A stretch of 64,000 bases of DNA. It comes from Mycobacterium deserti. GTDB taxonomy: Bacteria; Actinomycetota; Actinomycetes; Mycobacteriales; Mycobacteriaceae. Position numbers and translations under genes: made by a program. The stretch spans positions 310,001 to 374,000 of the forward strand of contig NZ_JAODWD010000005.1 of assembly GCF_025345615.1 (NCBI RefSeq), in the 5' to 3' direction. Shown piece after piece: positions 8,790 to 16,390 of this stretch. Position 1 is the first letter of the stretch, and the number at the start of each line of letters is the position of its first letter. The notes beneath the pieces are model-generated. The model was given only the letters and a program-made list of their open reading frames with translations, made no database searches and was not told the DNA's origin.

Positions 8790-9548
8790 ATGTGCGGGCG
8801 ATTCGCGGTGACCACCGATCCGGCGCTGTTGGCCGAGAAGATCCAGGCGATCGATGAAAGCACGGCGGCCAGCGGCGGTAAGGCCTCTCCCGCCCCCAAC
8901 TACAACGTGGCGCCGACCACCACGATCAGCACGGTGGTCAAGCGGCACACCGAACCCGAAGACGAGTCGACGCGCCGCGTCCGGCTGATGCGCTGGGGGC
9001 TGGTGCCGCCCTGGGCCAAGACGGCCGACGACGGCGGGCCGGACACCAAGGGCCCACTACTGATCAATGCGCGCTCCGAGAAGGTCAGCAGTTCCCCGGC
9101 TTTCCGCAACTCGGCCAAGAACAAGCGGTGCCTGGTGCCGATGGACGGCTGGTACGAATGGCGCGGCGAAAAGGGTTCCAAGACGCCGTTCTACATGTTC
9201 GGCGCCGACGGCGAGCCGCTGTTCATGGCGGGTCTGTGGTCGACGTGGCGCCCCAAAGAGGCACCGAAAGATGCGGCGCCGCTGCTGAGTTGCACGATCA
9301 TCACCACCGACGCGGCGGGTCCGCTGGCCGAGATCCACGACCGGATGCCGTTGACCATCAGCCAGTCCGACTGGGACCGGTGGCTGGACCCCGACGCGCC
9401 GATCGACGAGGGTCTGCTGCGCGGGCACGGCGACCTCGACCGCATCGAGGTTCGCGAGGTCTCGCGACTGGTCAACAGTGTCCGCAACAACGGCCCTGAG
9501 CTGATCGACCCGGTGGAGCCCGAAGCCCGGCAGGGCACCCTGCTTTGA
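8790..9548 (+). CDS. SRAP (YedK/HMCES) abasic-site processing protein
   Basis: Protein that forms a covalent thiazolidine DNA-protein crosslink with abasic sites in single-stranded DNA and so protects replication forks. The start is fixed by biochemistry: after Met removal Cys2 (MCGRF) must be N-terminal because it is the crosslinking nucleophile, so the in-frame ATG nine bases upstream (8781) is not used. Other family motifs: PNYNVAPTT near residue 36 (conserved Asn), WGLVPPWA, NARSEKV, CLVPMDGWYEW (catalytic Glu) and the His in IHDRMPL near residue 190. 252 residues, orthologous to Rv3226c. It is divergent from aroA; its stop overlaps the next gene (TTGA). Confidence 0.95.
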   Translation: MCGRFAVTTDPALLAEKIQAIDESTAASGGKASPAPNYNVAPTTTISTVVKRHTEPEDESTRRVRLMRWGLVPPWAKTADDGGPDTKGPLLINARSEKVSSSPAFRNSAKNKRCLVPMDGWYEWRGEKGSKTPFYMFGADGEPLFMAGLWSTWRPKEAPKDAAPLLSCTIITTDAAGPLAEIHDRMPLTISQSDWDRWLDPDAPIDEGLLRGHGDLDRIEVREVSRLVNSVRNNGPELIDPVEPEARQGTLL

Positions 9549-11086
9549 CGCCGGGACCGTCTCGGCCGCTGCACTCGGCCGCTGTCGTCGACGCGCTCGC
9601 TGCCGATCTGCGCAGCGCCGGGTACACCACCGACGGCGTCACCGAACTGCTGGGCGCCGACGCCAGCGCGGCATTCAGCAGAGGCCTGTGGTGGTCGGCA
9701 TTGCGCGCCACCGACCGGGCGGCGCCGGACCGACAGCGGCTCGCCGTTCTGGTGCGGCTGTTCCTGCTCGGCGCCGACGAACCCCGCGAACGTGTCGCCT
9801 CTGCGATGCCCACCGTCGGCCTCGACGCCCTGACCGCAAACGGCGTCGTCGAAGTCATCCCGGCGGGGGCTCCTGGTTCGCCACGGGAGGAGACGCTTCG
9901 AGCCACGCTGGACATCCGCCCGCACAGCGACGGCGCGAGCGAGTTCCTGGTCGTCTCGGATCAGGACGCCGCACTGCGCGCGGGTCCGCTGCGCCGCGAT
10001 CACGTCCTCGGTATCGGCGGCGCGTCGGTGTCGTTGGCCCACGCCGTCGTGCGCACGCCCGTGCGCCGTGCGCTGGACCTCGGCACCGGATGCGGCATCC
10101 AGGCGCTGCATCTGGCCGCGCACTGCGCGGACATCGTCGCCACCGACACCAACGAACGGGCGCTGGCGCTGGCCGCGGCGACGGCGCGGCTCAATGGCAT
10201 GACGTGGGATCTGCGGCACGGCAGCCTGTTCGAACCAGTGTCGGGCGAACGCTTCGATTTGATCGTGTCGAATCCGCCCTTCGTCGTGGGCGTCGGTGCC
10301 CTCGACTACATGTACCGGGACTCGGGCATGGTTGGAGATGCGCTGTGTCAACACCTTGTCGAGCGGACGGCCGCGCATCTCGAGCCCGGCGGCACCGCGC
10401 AGATCATGGCGAACTGGATTGTGCGCGACGAGGACTGGCGCGACCGCGTCCGCGGCTGGCTGGCCGGCACCGGGTTGCACGCCTGGGTCGTGCAGCGCGA
10501 GTTCGCCGATCCGGTGAGCTACGTGTCGCTGTGGACGTCTGACGCCGGTGAGTCGCCCGAGCAGGCGGCGCGGCGCGGCGGGCAGTGGCTGGACTGGTTC
10601 GAGGCCGAAGGCATTGCAGGCGTCGGGATGGGCATGATCACGCTGCGTGCCCCGCGCGCCGACGAGGACCGCGCCCCTGATCAGGTCCTCGAGGAGATCA
10701 CAGCCGCTGACGAGGCGTTGACCGGACCCGAGGTGGCCGCCTTCTTCGCCCGCCGCGAATACCTGCACGACACCACGGACGAACAACTTCTTGCGGCCCG
10801 GTTCTCGACCGCGCCCGTCTTCCTCGACGAGCAGTCGCTGCCGGGGGGCGACGGCTGGCAGATCGTTGGGGCAGCGGTCCGACGTCCCGGCGGGCCAGGA
10901 GCCGTGATCGGCGTCGACGAGGTGTCCCGGGCGCTGCTGGCGGGCTGTCGCGGCGAGGTGGCGCTCGGCACGCTGATCGACCTTCTCGCCGCCGTCCACG
11001 GCGTCGACAGCGACGCATTGGCAACCGCGGCGCTGCCGGTGGTCCGTGAAGCCATCGGGCGGGGCATCCTTCACCAGGCGCAGTGA
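9545..11086 (+). CDS. N5/N6-type methyltransferase with NPPF motif and extra N- and C-terminal domains
   Basis: 513-residue protein with a central Rossmann methyltransferase domain (about residues 130-360). Motif I is ALDLGTGCGIQALH; motif IV is SNPPFVVG, the NPPF/Y signature of enzymes methylating a planar nitrogen (N6-adenine, N5-glutamine or rRNA guanine N2). An N-terminal ~110-residue helical domain resembles a winged-helix/recognition module (DUF7059-like), and the C-terminal ~130 residues form a further winged-helix-like domain (DUF7782-like). This arrangement recurs in actinobacteria without an assigned substrate; rRNA or protein methylation is inference. The TTG start overlaps the SRAP stop (TTGA), so the two are co-translated. 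Confidence 0.85.
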   Translation: MTPGPSRPLHSAAVVDALAADLRSAGYTTDGVTELLGADASAAFSRGLWWSALRATDRAAPDRQRLAVLVRLFLLGADEPRERVASAMPTVGLDALTANGVVEVIPAGAPGSPREETLRATLDIRPHSDGASEFLVVSDQDAALRAGPLRRDHVLGIGGASVSLAHAVVRTPVRRALDLGTGCGIQALHLAAHCADIVATDTNERALALAAATARLNGMTWDLRHGSLFEPVSGERFDLIVSNPPFVVGVGALDYMYRDSGMVGDALCQHLVERTAAHLEPGGTAQIMANWIVRDEDWRDRVRGWLAGTGLHAWVVQREFADPVSYVSLWTSDAGESPEQAARRGGQWLDWFEAEGIAGVGMGMITLRAPRADEDRAPDQVLEEITAADEALTGPEVAAFFARREYLHDTTDEQLLAARFSTAPVFLDEQSLPGGDGWQIVGAAVRRPGGPGAVIGVDEVSRALLAGCRGEVALGTLIDLLAAVHGVDSDALATAALPVVREAIGRGILHQAQ

Positions 11087-11092
11087 CCCTAC

Positions 11093-11126
11093 CGAGGAAT
11101 CCTCTGTTCGAGTAGAATAATCCTCG
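11093..11126 (+). promoter_or_regulatory. autoregulatory operator and leaderless promoter of the TetR gene
   Basis: GAGGA-A-TCCTC (11094-11104) is a perfect inverted repeat. The heptamer AATCCTC recurs at 11098-11104 and 11119-11125, 21 bp apart, on either side of the -10 TAGAAT (11113-11118). The GTG start at 11126 lies 7 bp after the -10, so the message is leaderless. The geometry suits repression by the TetR product of the gene itself. Confidence 0.6.
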
Positions 11127-11722
11127 TGCCAAGGGCCGCGAAGACGTCCGATGCGCGTGAGCGGCTGCTGCGGGTCGCGCGGCGCAGGTTCGCGCACGAC
11201 GGCGCCCTGGGTCCGACGCTCGACGAGGTCCGGCGCGAAGCCGAGGTCAGCGTCGGCGCCCTGTACCACCACTTCCCGGACAAACCCGCCCTCGCCGCGG
11301 CGGTGTACGCCCAGCTGATCGCCGAGTACCAAACCGGATTCATCGCGATGCTGCGCGGGCACGCGGATGCCGAGGGTGGCGTCCGGGGCGGGGTCGCCTA
11401 CCACCTGGAGTGGGTGACCGAACACCGAGGCGAGGCGCGATTGCTACTCGGCGACCGCCTCGACAGCGCACCGCTGCGCGACGCGAACCGCGAGTTCTTC
11501 TCAGCGGTCCGCGACTGGTGGCGCCCGCACCACACCTACGGTGCGCTGCGCCCCATGCGGCTCGGCCTGACGGCCGCATTGTGGCTGGGGCCCGCACAGG
11601 AATACAGCCGCTACTGGCTTTCCGGCGGCGAAACCACCATGTCGAGTGACGCCGTCGACACCTTCGCCACCGCAGCGTGGAAGGTGTTGCGCGCCAACGC
11701 TACCGAGGAGGACAACCGATGA
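11126..11722 (+). CDS. TetR/AcrR-family transcriptional regulator
   Basis: 198-residue regulator with an N-terminal TetR HTH: TSDARERLLRVARRRF, then PTLDEVRREAEVSVGALYHHF (recognition helix VSVGALYHHF, near residue 50), and an all-helical C-terminal ligand domain. Length and layout are typical. It is followed by a crotonase-fold enzyme in ATGA overlap, so the likely role is control of this two-gene acyl-CoA unit, with an acyl-CoA or related metabolite as inducer (inference). Symmetrical GAGGA/TCCTC boxes over its own promoter indicate autoregulation. Confidence 0.92.
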   Translation: MPRAAKTSDARERLLRVARRRFAHDGALGPTLDEVRREAEVSVGALYHHFPDKPALAAAVYAQLIAEYQTGFIAMLRGHADAEGGVRGGVAYHLEWVTEHRGEARLLLGDRLDSAPLRDANREFFSAVRDWWRPHHTYGALRPMRLGLTAALWLGPAQEYSRYWLSGGETTMSSDAVDTFATAAWKVLRANATEEDNR

Positions 11723-12549
11723 CCGCTCAACCGCTGTACCGCTCGATGGTCGCCGATGGCGACGACCCTGACGCACCGCAACGGGTTCGCGTCGACCACC
11801 GGGGCGACCGGGCGATCGTCACGCTCGATGAGTCCGACCGCCTCAACGTGTTGTCGGCGCCCCTGGTTCGGCAGCTACGGCGGGCCCTGCAGGACCTCGA
11901 CGCCGATGCCGATGTCCGCTCGGTCATCGTGACCGGCGCCGACCCCGGCTTCAGCGCCGGTGGTGACCTGGTAATGATGCAGGCCGCCGTCGACCAGCGG
12001 GACGCGCCGGAAGGCGTCGCCGACGTGTGGCGGTGGATCCGACGCGAATTCGGCGGCATCGCCCGGCTGATCGCGGGGTCCGACACGATCTTCATCGCCG
12101 CGCTCAACGGCGCGGCGGCCGGCGTCGGACTCGCGTGGGCGTTGACGTGCGATCTGGTCATCGCCAGCGAGCGCGCGGTGATCGTGCCCGCCTTCGGCCG
12201 CCTCGGCCTGATTCCCGAGGTGGGCACCAGCTGGGCGCTCACCCGCCACCTCGGCTATCAGGGCGCGCTCGCCTACTACCTGCGCGGCGAGCACATCGAC
12301 GCGCAGGCCGCACTTCGGCTCGGACTCGTGCAGGAAGTCGTTGACCACGAACGCCTGCTGGCCGCGGCCGACACGTGGTGCGAGCGGATCGCGGCGTTAC
12401 CGCCGCACGCGGCGGCGATGACCAAACCCCTGCTGCGCGCGGCAGCCGACGCCGACTGGAACTCTGCTCTGACGCTGGAGGAGTTCGCCGAACCGACGTG
12501 CTTCACCACCGCCGCGTTCGCCGACAACGTGAGAAGCATGCTCAAATAG
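11719..12549 (+). CDS. enoyl-CoA hydratase/isomerase (crotonase) family protein
   Basis: 276-residue crotonase-fold protein, probably hydrating or isomerising an enoyl-CoA. The oxyanion-hole segments are visible: DPGFSAGGDLVMMQ (first NH donor) and ALNGAAAGVGLAWALTCD (second), followed by PEVGTSWALTRHLG, the stretch that normally carries a catalytic glutamate (E of LIPEVG). The second hydratase Glu of dual-Glu hydratases (within the A-G-G-G segment) is not present in NGAAAGVG, so isomerase or hydrolase activity is as likely as hydratase. The ATG overlaps the regulator's stop (ATGA), making a coupled operon. Specific substrate unknown. Confidence 0.88.
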   Translation: MTAQPLYRSMVADGDDPDAPQRVRVDHRGDRAIVTLDESDRLNVLSAPLVRQLRRALQDLDADADVRSVIVTGADPGFSAGGDLVMMQAAVDQRDAPEGVADVWRWIRREFGGIARLIAGSDTIFIAALNGAAAGVGLAWALTCDLVIASERAVIVPAFGRLGLIPEVGTSWALTRHLGYQGALAYYLRGEHIDAQAALRLGLVQEVVDHERLLAAADTWCERIAALPPHAAAMTKPLLRAAADADWNSALTLEEFAEPTCFTTAAFADNVRSMLK

Positions 12550-12667
12550 CCGACAGCCGTTCACATGGACGGGCTAATTCCTTGATTACTCGCCTGAATT
12601 CTCCCTCGGTTCGCAAATAGTCATTAACATAATGCCGCGGGTCAGACGGAACTGAGAGGGTCGAGGC

Positions 12668-12889
12668 ATGGTCAATGCGCTGAAACGGGTCATGAGTTTC
12701 GAGATGACCATCGCCGAATGGATCGGCACGGCGATCATGCTCGCCGCCCCATATCTGCTTGTGGGTGTGGTGTGGACGGTGACGCACTCCGAGCAGCTCC
12801 ACGCGACCGGCGCTGCTCGTGTCGTCTCGATCATCGGGTCGATTGCGAACTGGCCCGCCTTGGTCTTCTCGACGGTGTGCGCGGCATGA
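12668..12889 (+). CDS. 73-residue membrane protein, first of a related pair
   Basis: Small protein with two predicted membrane helices: IGTAIMLAAPYLLVGVVWTV (about 19-38) and VVSIIGSIANWPALVFSTV. It is homologous to the 82-residue protein at 13746-13994: both share a PYL(L/T)xGxVW block, a (S/A)EQ(L/V)H block and a WPAxVF block. A GAGAGGG (12654-12660) gives the ribosome site for ATG 12668. Its stop overlaps the oxygenase start (ATGA). Function unknown; a membrane anchor or accessory subunit for the oxygenase is my inference. Confidence 0.75.
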   Translation: MVNALKRVMSFEMTIAEWIGTAIMLAAPYLLVGVVWTVTHSEQLHATGAARVVSIIGSIANWPALVFSTVCAA

Positions 12890-13749
12890 TCGACGCCGGC
12901 TACCGCATCTCCGTTCGTCGGCGAACCGCGCGCTGGGACGCCGAACCGGTGACGGCCCGCGAGGCCATGGATTTCTGGGCGTTCGCGGCAGGCGCAGCCA
13001 ATGTGATCATGCAGCTCTCGTGGCCCGAGGTGGGACACGGCGTCGCGGAGAGCACGGTGGACTCGGGCAACCTGCTCAAGCATCCATGGAAGAGGGCGAG
13101 GACGACATTTCAGTACCTCGCCGTGGCCGTCATCGGCACAGAGCAGGACCGCGTCGCATTCCGCGAAGCGGTCAACACCGCGCACCGCCACGTCAAGTCG
13201 ACCGCCGCCAGCCCGGTCCGGTACAATGCTTTCGACCGCGAGCTTCAGATGTGGGTCGCCGCTTGCCTTTTCGTCGGGCTGGAAGACACGTATCAGTTGC
13301 TGCGCGGCGAGATGACGCCTGAGCAGGCCGAGCAGTTCTACCGATCCGCCTGGCCGCTGGGCACCACCCTGCAGGTCACCGAGGATCAGTGGCCACCCAC
13401 GCGCGCGGCGTTCGACGACTACTGGAGGGCCGCGTGCGGCCGCGTCGAGATCGATGACCGCGTTCGGGCTTATCTCCTCGACCTCGTCAACCTTCGGATG
13501 ATCAATCCGCTTCTGGCGCTGCCGTTCCGGCCACTGCTGAAGTTCCTGACCGCCGGCTTCCTCGCGCCCACGTTCCGCGATGCGCTGGGATTGTCGTGGG
13601 GCGACTTCCGGCAGCGCCAATTCGAGAACCTGTTCCTGCTGGTCGCTTTCGTCAACAGGTTCCTGCCCGTGTTCGTCCGACAGGGCGGTAGCTACATCCT
13701 GCTAGCAGATGTGCGCCGCCGGGTCCGACAACACCGCGCGCTGGTGTGA
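12886..13749 (+). CDS. oxygenase MpaB family protein (DUF2236)
   Basis: 287-residue protein of the MpaB/latex-clearing-protein (Lcp) superfamily (DUF2236), haem b oxygenases or oxidoreductases that cleave or oxidise prenyl or lipid chains. Family landmarks: WPEVGHGV with the conserved H, the block RARTTFQYLAVAVIGT followed by FREAVNTAHRHVK (conserved His near residue 104, candidate haem ligand), and YNAFDRELQMWVAACLF. The conserved Arg/Thr pair of the family (R..T in ARTTF) is present. It is translationally coupled on both sides (ATGA upstream, GTGTGA downstream) to two related mini membrane proteins, forming a three-gene operon. Substrate unknown. Confidence 0.88.
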   Translation: MIDAGYRISVRRRTARWDAEPVTAREAMDFWAFAAGAANVIMQLSWPEVGHGVAESTVDSGNLLKHPWKRARTTFQYLAVAVIGTEQDRVAFREAVNTAHRHVKSTAASPVRYNAFDRELQMWVAACLFVGLEDTYQLLRGEMTPEQAEQFYRSAWPLGTTLQVTEDQWPPTRAAFDDYWRAACGRVEIDDRVRAYLLDLVNLRMINPLLALPFRPLLKFLTAGFLAPTFRDALGLSWGDFRQRQFENLFLLVAFVNRFLPVFVRQGGSYILLADVRRRVRQHRALV

Positions 13750-13994
13750 GCATGCTGCGCCGGATATTGAGTCGCCGGGTCAGTGTCGAGGCGATGCTCG
13801 AGTTCGCGATGTGGCTCGCGCTGCCCTACCTGACCATCGGCCTGGTGTGGGCGTTCTTCGACGCCGAACAGGTGCACCTCATCGACGCCGCACTGCGGAA
13901 CCGGATTCCGGCAGGCTCAGACGTCGGAGCGTTCGTGTTGACCGCGGCGTCGTGGCCGGCCAGGGTGTTCGGTTTCGACCTCTGCGTGGGGTGA
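13746..13994 (+). CDS. 82-residue membrane protein, second of the related pair
   Basis: Paralogue of the small protein at 12668-12889. Helix one is MLEFAMWLALPYLTIGLVWAF, then an acidic EQVH motif, then a second helix VGAFVLTAASWPARVFGF. GTG 13746 overlaps the oxygenase stop; ATG 13752, two codons on, is also possible. The pair differs mainly in the loop between the EQ(L/V)H motif and the second helix. Expected to act in the membrane with the MpaB-type protein; no enzymatic motif is visible. Confidence 0.75.
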   Translation: MSMLRRILSRRVSVEAMLEFAMWLALPYLTIGLVWAFFDAEQVHLIDAALRNRIPAGSDVGAFVLTAASWPARVFGFDLCVG

Positions 13995-14021
13995 CAATGC
14001 TCGGCATCGCCAGTCATATGG

Positions 14022-14045
14022 CACCACCGTCAGACGGCGGTGGTG
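14022..14045. repeat. inverted repeat between the oxygenase operon and the DUF2071 gene
   Basis: Perfect 8-bp arms CACCACCG (14022-14029) and CGGTGGTG (14038-14045) with an 8-nt loop. There is no following T-run, so it is a weak terminator at best; it could instead be an operator for the gene starting at 14056. Confidence 0.45.
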
Positions 14046-14055
14046 TCACCATAAA

Positions 14056-14826
14056 GTGGTGACGGGCACTTCACGTCCAGCCGATGGCGGTGAGGACGAA
14101 TCGCTGTCGGGGTTTCCCGTCGTCGCGCCGCCGGTGCCGCGCCCGGTGTTCACCGAACAGCGCTGGTTTGAGCTGACTTTCGTGCATTGGCCGGTTGACC
14201 CGGTCACCGTCACGCACCTGTACCCGGCGGGCACGCGGCCTGATGTGTTCGCAGACGGGCTCACCTACGTCGGGCTGGTGCCGTTCACCATGAGGGACAC
14301 CAGGGTCGGTTCGATCCTGCCGCTGCCGTATTTCGGCACCTTCGCCGAGACGAATATCCGGCTGTACTCGATCGACGATGCCGGTCGCCACGGCGTGGTG
14401 TTCCGATCGCTGGAGACCACACGCCTGGCGGTGGTTCCCGTGAGCCGGGTGCTGCTCGGCATTCCGTACACCTGGTCGAAGATGCGCGTCACGCGGTCAG
14501 CGGACCTGATCACGTACGACAGCGTCCGACGATGGCCGCGGCGGGGACTGCGCAGCAAGCTCAGCGTGCGGATCGGTGCCCAAGTGAGGGCTACGCCACT
14601 GGAGATCTGGCTGACGGCCCGATGGGGCGCCCACACCCGCAAGGCGGGGCGCACCTGGTGGGTGCCCAACGAGCACGACCCGTGGCCGTTGTGCTCTGCG
14701 GAGATCATCGAGTGCGACGACGAACTGCTGCAAGCTGCGGGCGTGGACCCCGCGGGCCCGATGCTCCGGCCGCTGTTCACCACCGGAGTTCACGCCCGGT
14801 TCGGCCGCCCGAGCATTGTCGCGTGA
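14056..14826 (+). CDS. DUF2071 (YqjF-like) family protein
   Basis: 256-residue soluble protein of the DUF2071/YqjF family, which has an acetoacetate-decarboxylase-like beta fold but no demonstrated activity. Typical features: RWFELTFVHWPVDPVTV near the N-terminus (family: W..hhHWrv....l..hlP.gl), then GLTYVGLVPFTMRD, PYFGTFAETNIRLY and the FRSLETTRLAVV segment. GTG 14056 or GTG 14059 could be the start; neither has a good ribosome site. It is monocistronic and converges with the SDR gene, whose 3' end is 7 bp away. Confidence 0.8.
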   Translation: MVTGTSRPADGGEDESLSGFPVVAPPVPRPVFTEQRWFELTFVHWPVDPVTVTHLYPAGTRPDVFADGLTYVGLVPFTMRDTRVGSILPLPYFGTFAETNIRLYSIDDAGRHGVVFRSLETTRLAVVPVSRVLLGIPYTWSKMRVTRSADLITYDSVRRWPRRGLRSKLSVRIGAQVRATPLEIWLTARWGAHTRKAGRTWWVPNEHDPWPLCSAEIIECDDELLQAAGVDPAGPMLRPLFTTGVHARFGRPSIVA

Positions 14827-14832
14827 CGGTCG

Positions 14833-15690
14833 CTAGGGCGCCGAATATCCCGGCGGGTTGGGTGTGTCAACCCACAGGTCGACGCCCAGTTCGGAGCCCG
14901 GGACGCAGTCGTACACCGACAGGTCGTCGACGCCGTTGGCGACCAGCACGTCCTCACACAGCAGGCTCTGGCCGGTGTATTCGCGGGCCGGTTTGTTGAG
15001 GATGACGTACGCGGCGTCGGCGTAGACGTCGGGCTTACGCGCGCGGCCCATCGCCTCCTCGCCGCCGAGCAGATTCTGCACCGCCGCGGTCGCCACCATC
15101 GTTCGCGGCCACAGCGTGTTCGAGGCGATGCCTTCGCCGCGCAACTCCTCGGCAAGTGCTAACGCGCACAACGACATTCCGTACTTGGCCATCATGTAGG
15201 CGGTGGGCGTAAGCCATTTAGGCTCCAACCGGATCGGTGGCGACAACGTCAAGATGTGCGGGTTGTCGCGGCCCGTCATGTGCGGAATGCAGGCCTGCGA
15301 CACCGCATACGTGCCGCGCACCTGGATGCCGTTCATCAGATCGAACCGCTTGAGCGGCACCTCGGTGACGGAACCGAGGTTGATCGCCGAGGCGTTGTTG
15401 ACGCAGATGTCGATGCCGCCGAACTGCTCGACGGTCTGGGCCACCGCGGACGTCACCGAGTCGCCGTCGCGGATGTCGCCGACGATCGGCAGCGCCTGCC
15501 CGCCGGCCTCCTCGAGTTCCTTGGCCGCCGTGTACACGGTGCCGGGCAGCTTCGGGTGCGGCTCGGCCGTCTTGGCGATCAGCGCGATGTTGGCCCCATC
15601 GGCGGCGGCGCGCTTGGCGATCGCCAGCCCGATGCCGCGGCTGGCGCCGGAGATGAACATGGTTTTACCGGACAACGACGTCTGTGCCAT
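14833..15690 (-). CDS. short-chain dehydrogenase/reductase, HSDL2-like (Rv3224 type)
   Basis: NAD(P)-dependent SDR of 285 residues. The cofactor motif is SGASRGIGLAIA (TGxxxGxG type) near residue 15; the structural NNAS motif is present (CVNNASAI); the catalytic tetrad follows with S in LTLSPP and YMMAK (Tyr/Lys of YxxxK). The extended PKLPGTVYTAAKELEEAGG insertion after the Rossmann beta-2 is characteristic of the HSDL2-like subgroup, which lacks the C-terminal SCP2 domain here. Substrate unknown; a lipid or acyl alcohol is likely for the group. The ATG at 15690 lies 9 bp from the ybaK stop, so the two genes form one transcription unit in the order ybaK, SDR. Confidence 0.92.
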   Translation of the reverse strand: MAQTSLSGKTMFISGASRGIGLAIAKRAAADGANIALIAKTAEPHPKLPGTVYTAAKELEEAGGQALPIVGDIRDGDSVTSAVAQTVEQFGGIDICVNNASAINLGSVTEVPLKRFDLMNGIQVRGTYAVSQACIPHMTGRDNPHILTLSPPIRLEPKWLTPTAYMMAKYGMSLCALALAEELRGEGIASNTLWPRTMVATAAVQNLLGGEEAMGRARKPDVYADAAYVILNKPAREYTGQSLLCEDVLVANGVDDLSVYDCVPGSELGVDLWVDTPNPPGYSAP

Positions 15691-15699
15691 GGCCTCACC

Positions 15700-16191
15700 C
15701 TAGGGCGCGCGGATATTCGCGGTGACCGCGTGGGTCAGCCGCACGAGATCGCGCGGGTCAAGGGCGATCTCCAGCCCCCGCCTGCCTGCGCTGCACAGCA
15801 CCCGGTCCCAGCGCAGTGCCGAAGCGTCGACAACGGTCGGTAACGGCTGGCGCTGCCCCAGAGGGGAGATGCCGCCGGTCACGTAACCGGTCGCGCGTTC
15901 GGCGGCGACGCGATCGGCCATGGTCGCCTTCGAAACGCCCAGCGCCGCCGCGGCCGCCTTCAGTGACAGCTTCGCCGGCACGGGCAGCACCGCAACACCG
16001 AGACCCCCGGATGACGCCACCACCAGCGTTTTGAGGACCTGCTCGGGCCGGGTCACGAGGTCGCGGGTGAGCTCGGCGACGGCCTCCTCGCCGAACGAGG
16101 CATGACGCGGATCGTGGCGATACTGCAGTACCTCGTGAGGAACGTCGGCGGCGACCAGTGCCGCGATCGCCCGGGTCGCCGCGCGTGCCAC
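15700..16191 (-). CDS. ybaK: Cys-tRNA(Pro)/Cys-tRNA(Cys) deacylase, YbaK family
   Basis: Trans-editing enzyme that hydrolyses mischarged Cys-tRNA(Pro). 163 residues from GTG 16191. Visible family motifs: LKTLVV with the conserved catalytic-pocket Lys, GVAVLPVPAKLSLKAAAAALG, and GYVTGGISPLGQRQPLPTVVD (the GxxxGGxSPxG loop). A minus-strand -10 box TACGCT (16203 to 16198) ends 6 bp before the GTG, indicating a leaderless start; the in-frame TTG at 16215 is therefore less likely. From memory the M. tuberculosis counterpart is split into two reading frames (Rv3224A/B), whereas here the gene is intact. Its promoter overlaps that of sigH. Confidence 0.88.
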   Translation of the reverse strand: MARAATRAIAALVAADVPHEVLQYRHDPRHASFGEEAVAELTRDLVTRPEQVLKTLVVASSGGLGVAVLPVPAKLSLKAAAAALGVSKATMADRVAAERATGYVTGGISPLGQRQPLPTVVDASALRWDRVLCSAGRRGLEIALDPRDLVRLTHAVTANIRAP

Positions 16192-16207
16192 CGGTTCAGC
16201 GTAGTGC

Positions 16208-16235
16208 GGGAACAACCGCGGCCGTCCCTGCTGTT
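16208..16235 (+). promoter_or_regulatory. SigH-type autoregulated promoter of sigH
   Basis: GGGAACA (16208-16214), 17 bp, then TGTT (16232-16235) matches the SigH/SigR consensus GGGAAYA-N16/17-cGTT. SigH autoregulation is established in mycobacteria. The predicted start point is about 16241, coinciding with an in-frame GTG. The element overlaps the divergent ybaK promoter. Confidence 0.8.
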
Positions 16236-16390
16236 ATTGGGTGCAGTTCGGCCCACGAAACGGCCGTGTCGGTTATTGCCTCTACGATCGAAGAAAGGGG
16301 TCTTTGGTGCCTGCCATTTGCCTGGAGCCTCCCGTGGACCTACCGGGCCTGTTTGGCGGTGCCATTACAGAAGGGATGGTGTTTCCCACC

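Noticed and set aside
9191..11425. A 744-codon open frame on the minus strand opposite the SRAP and methyltransferase genes
   Set aside because: High-GC shadow of the plus-strand genes; no family motif and arginine/glycine-rich translation.
14022..14045. Inverted repeat as a terminator of the MpaB operon
   Set aside because: No T-run follows on either strand; kept only as a repeat.
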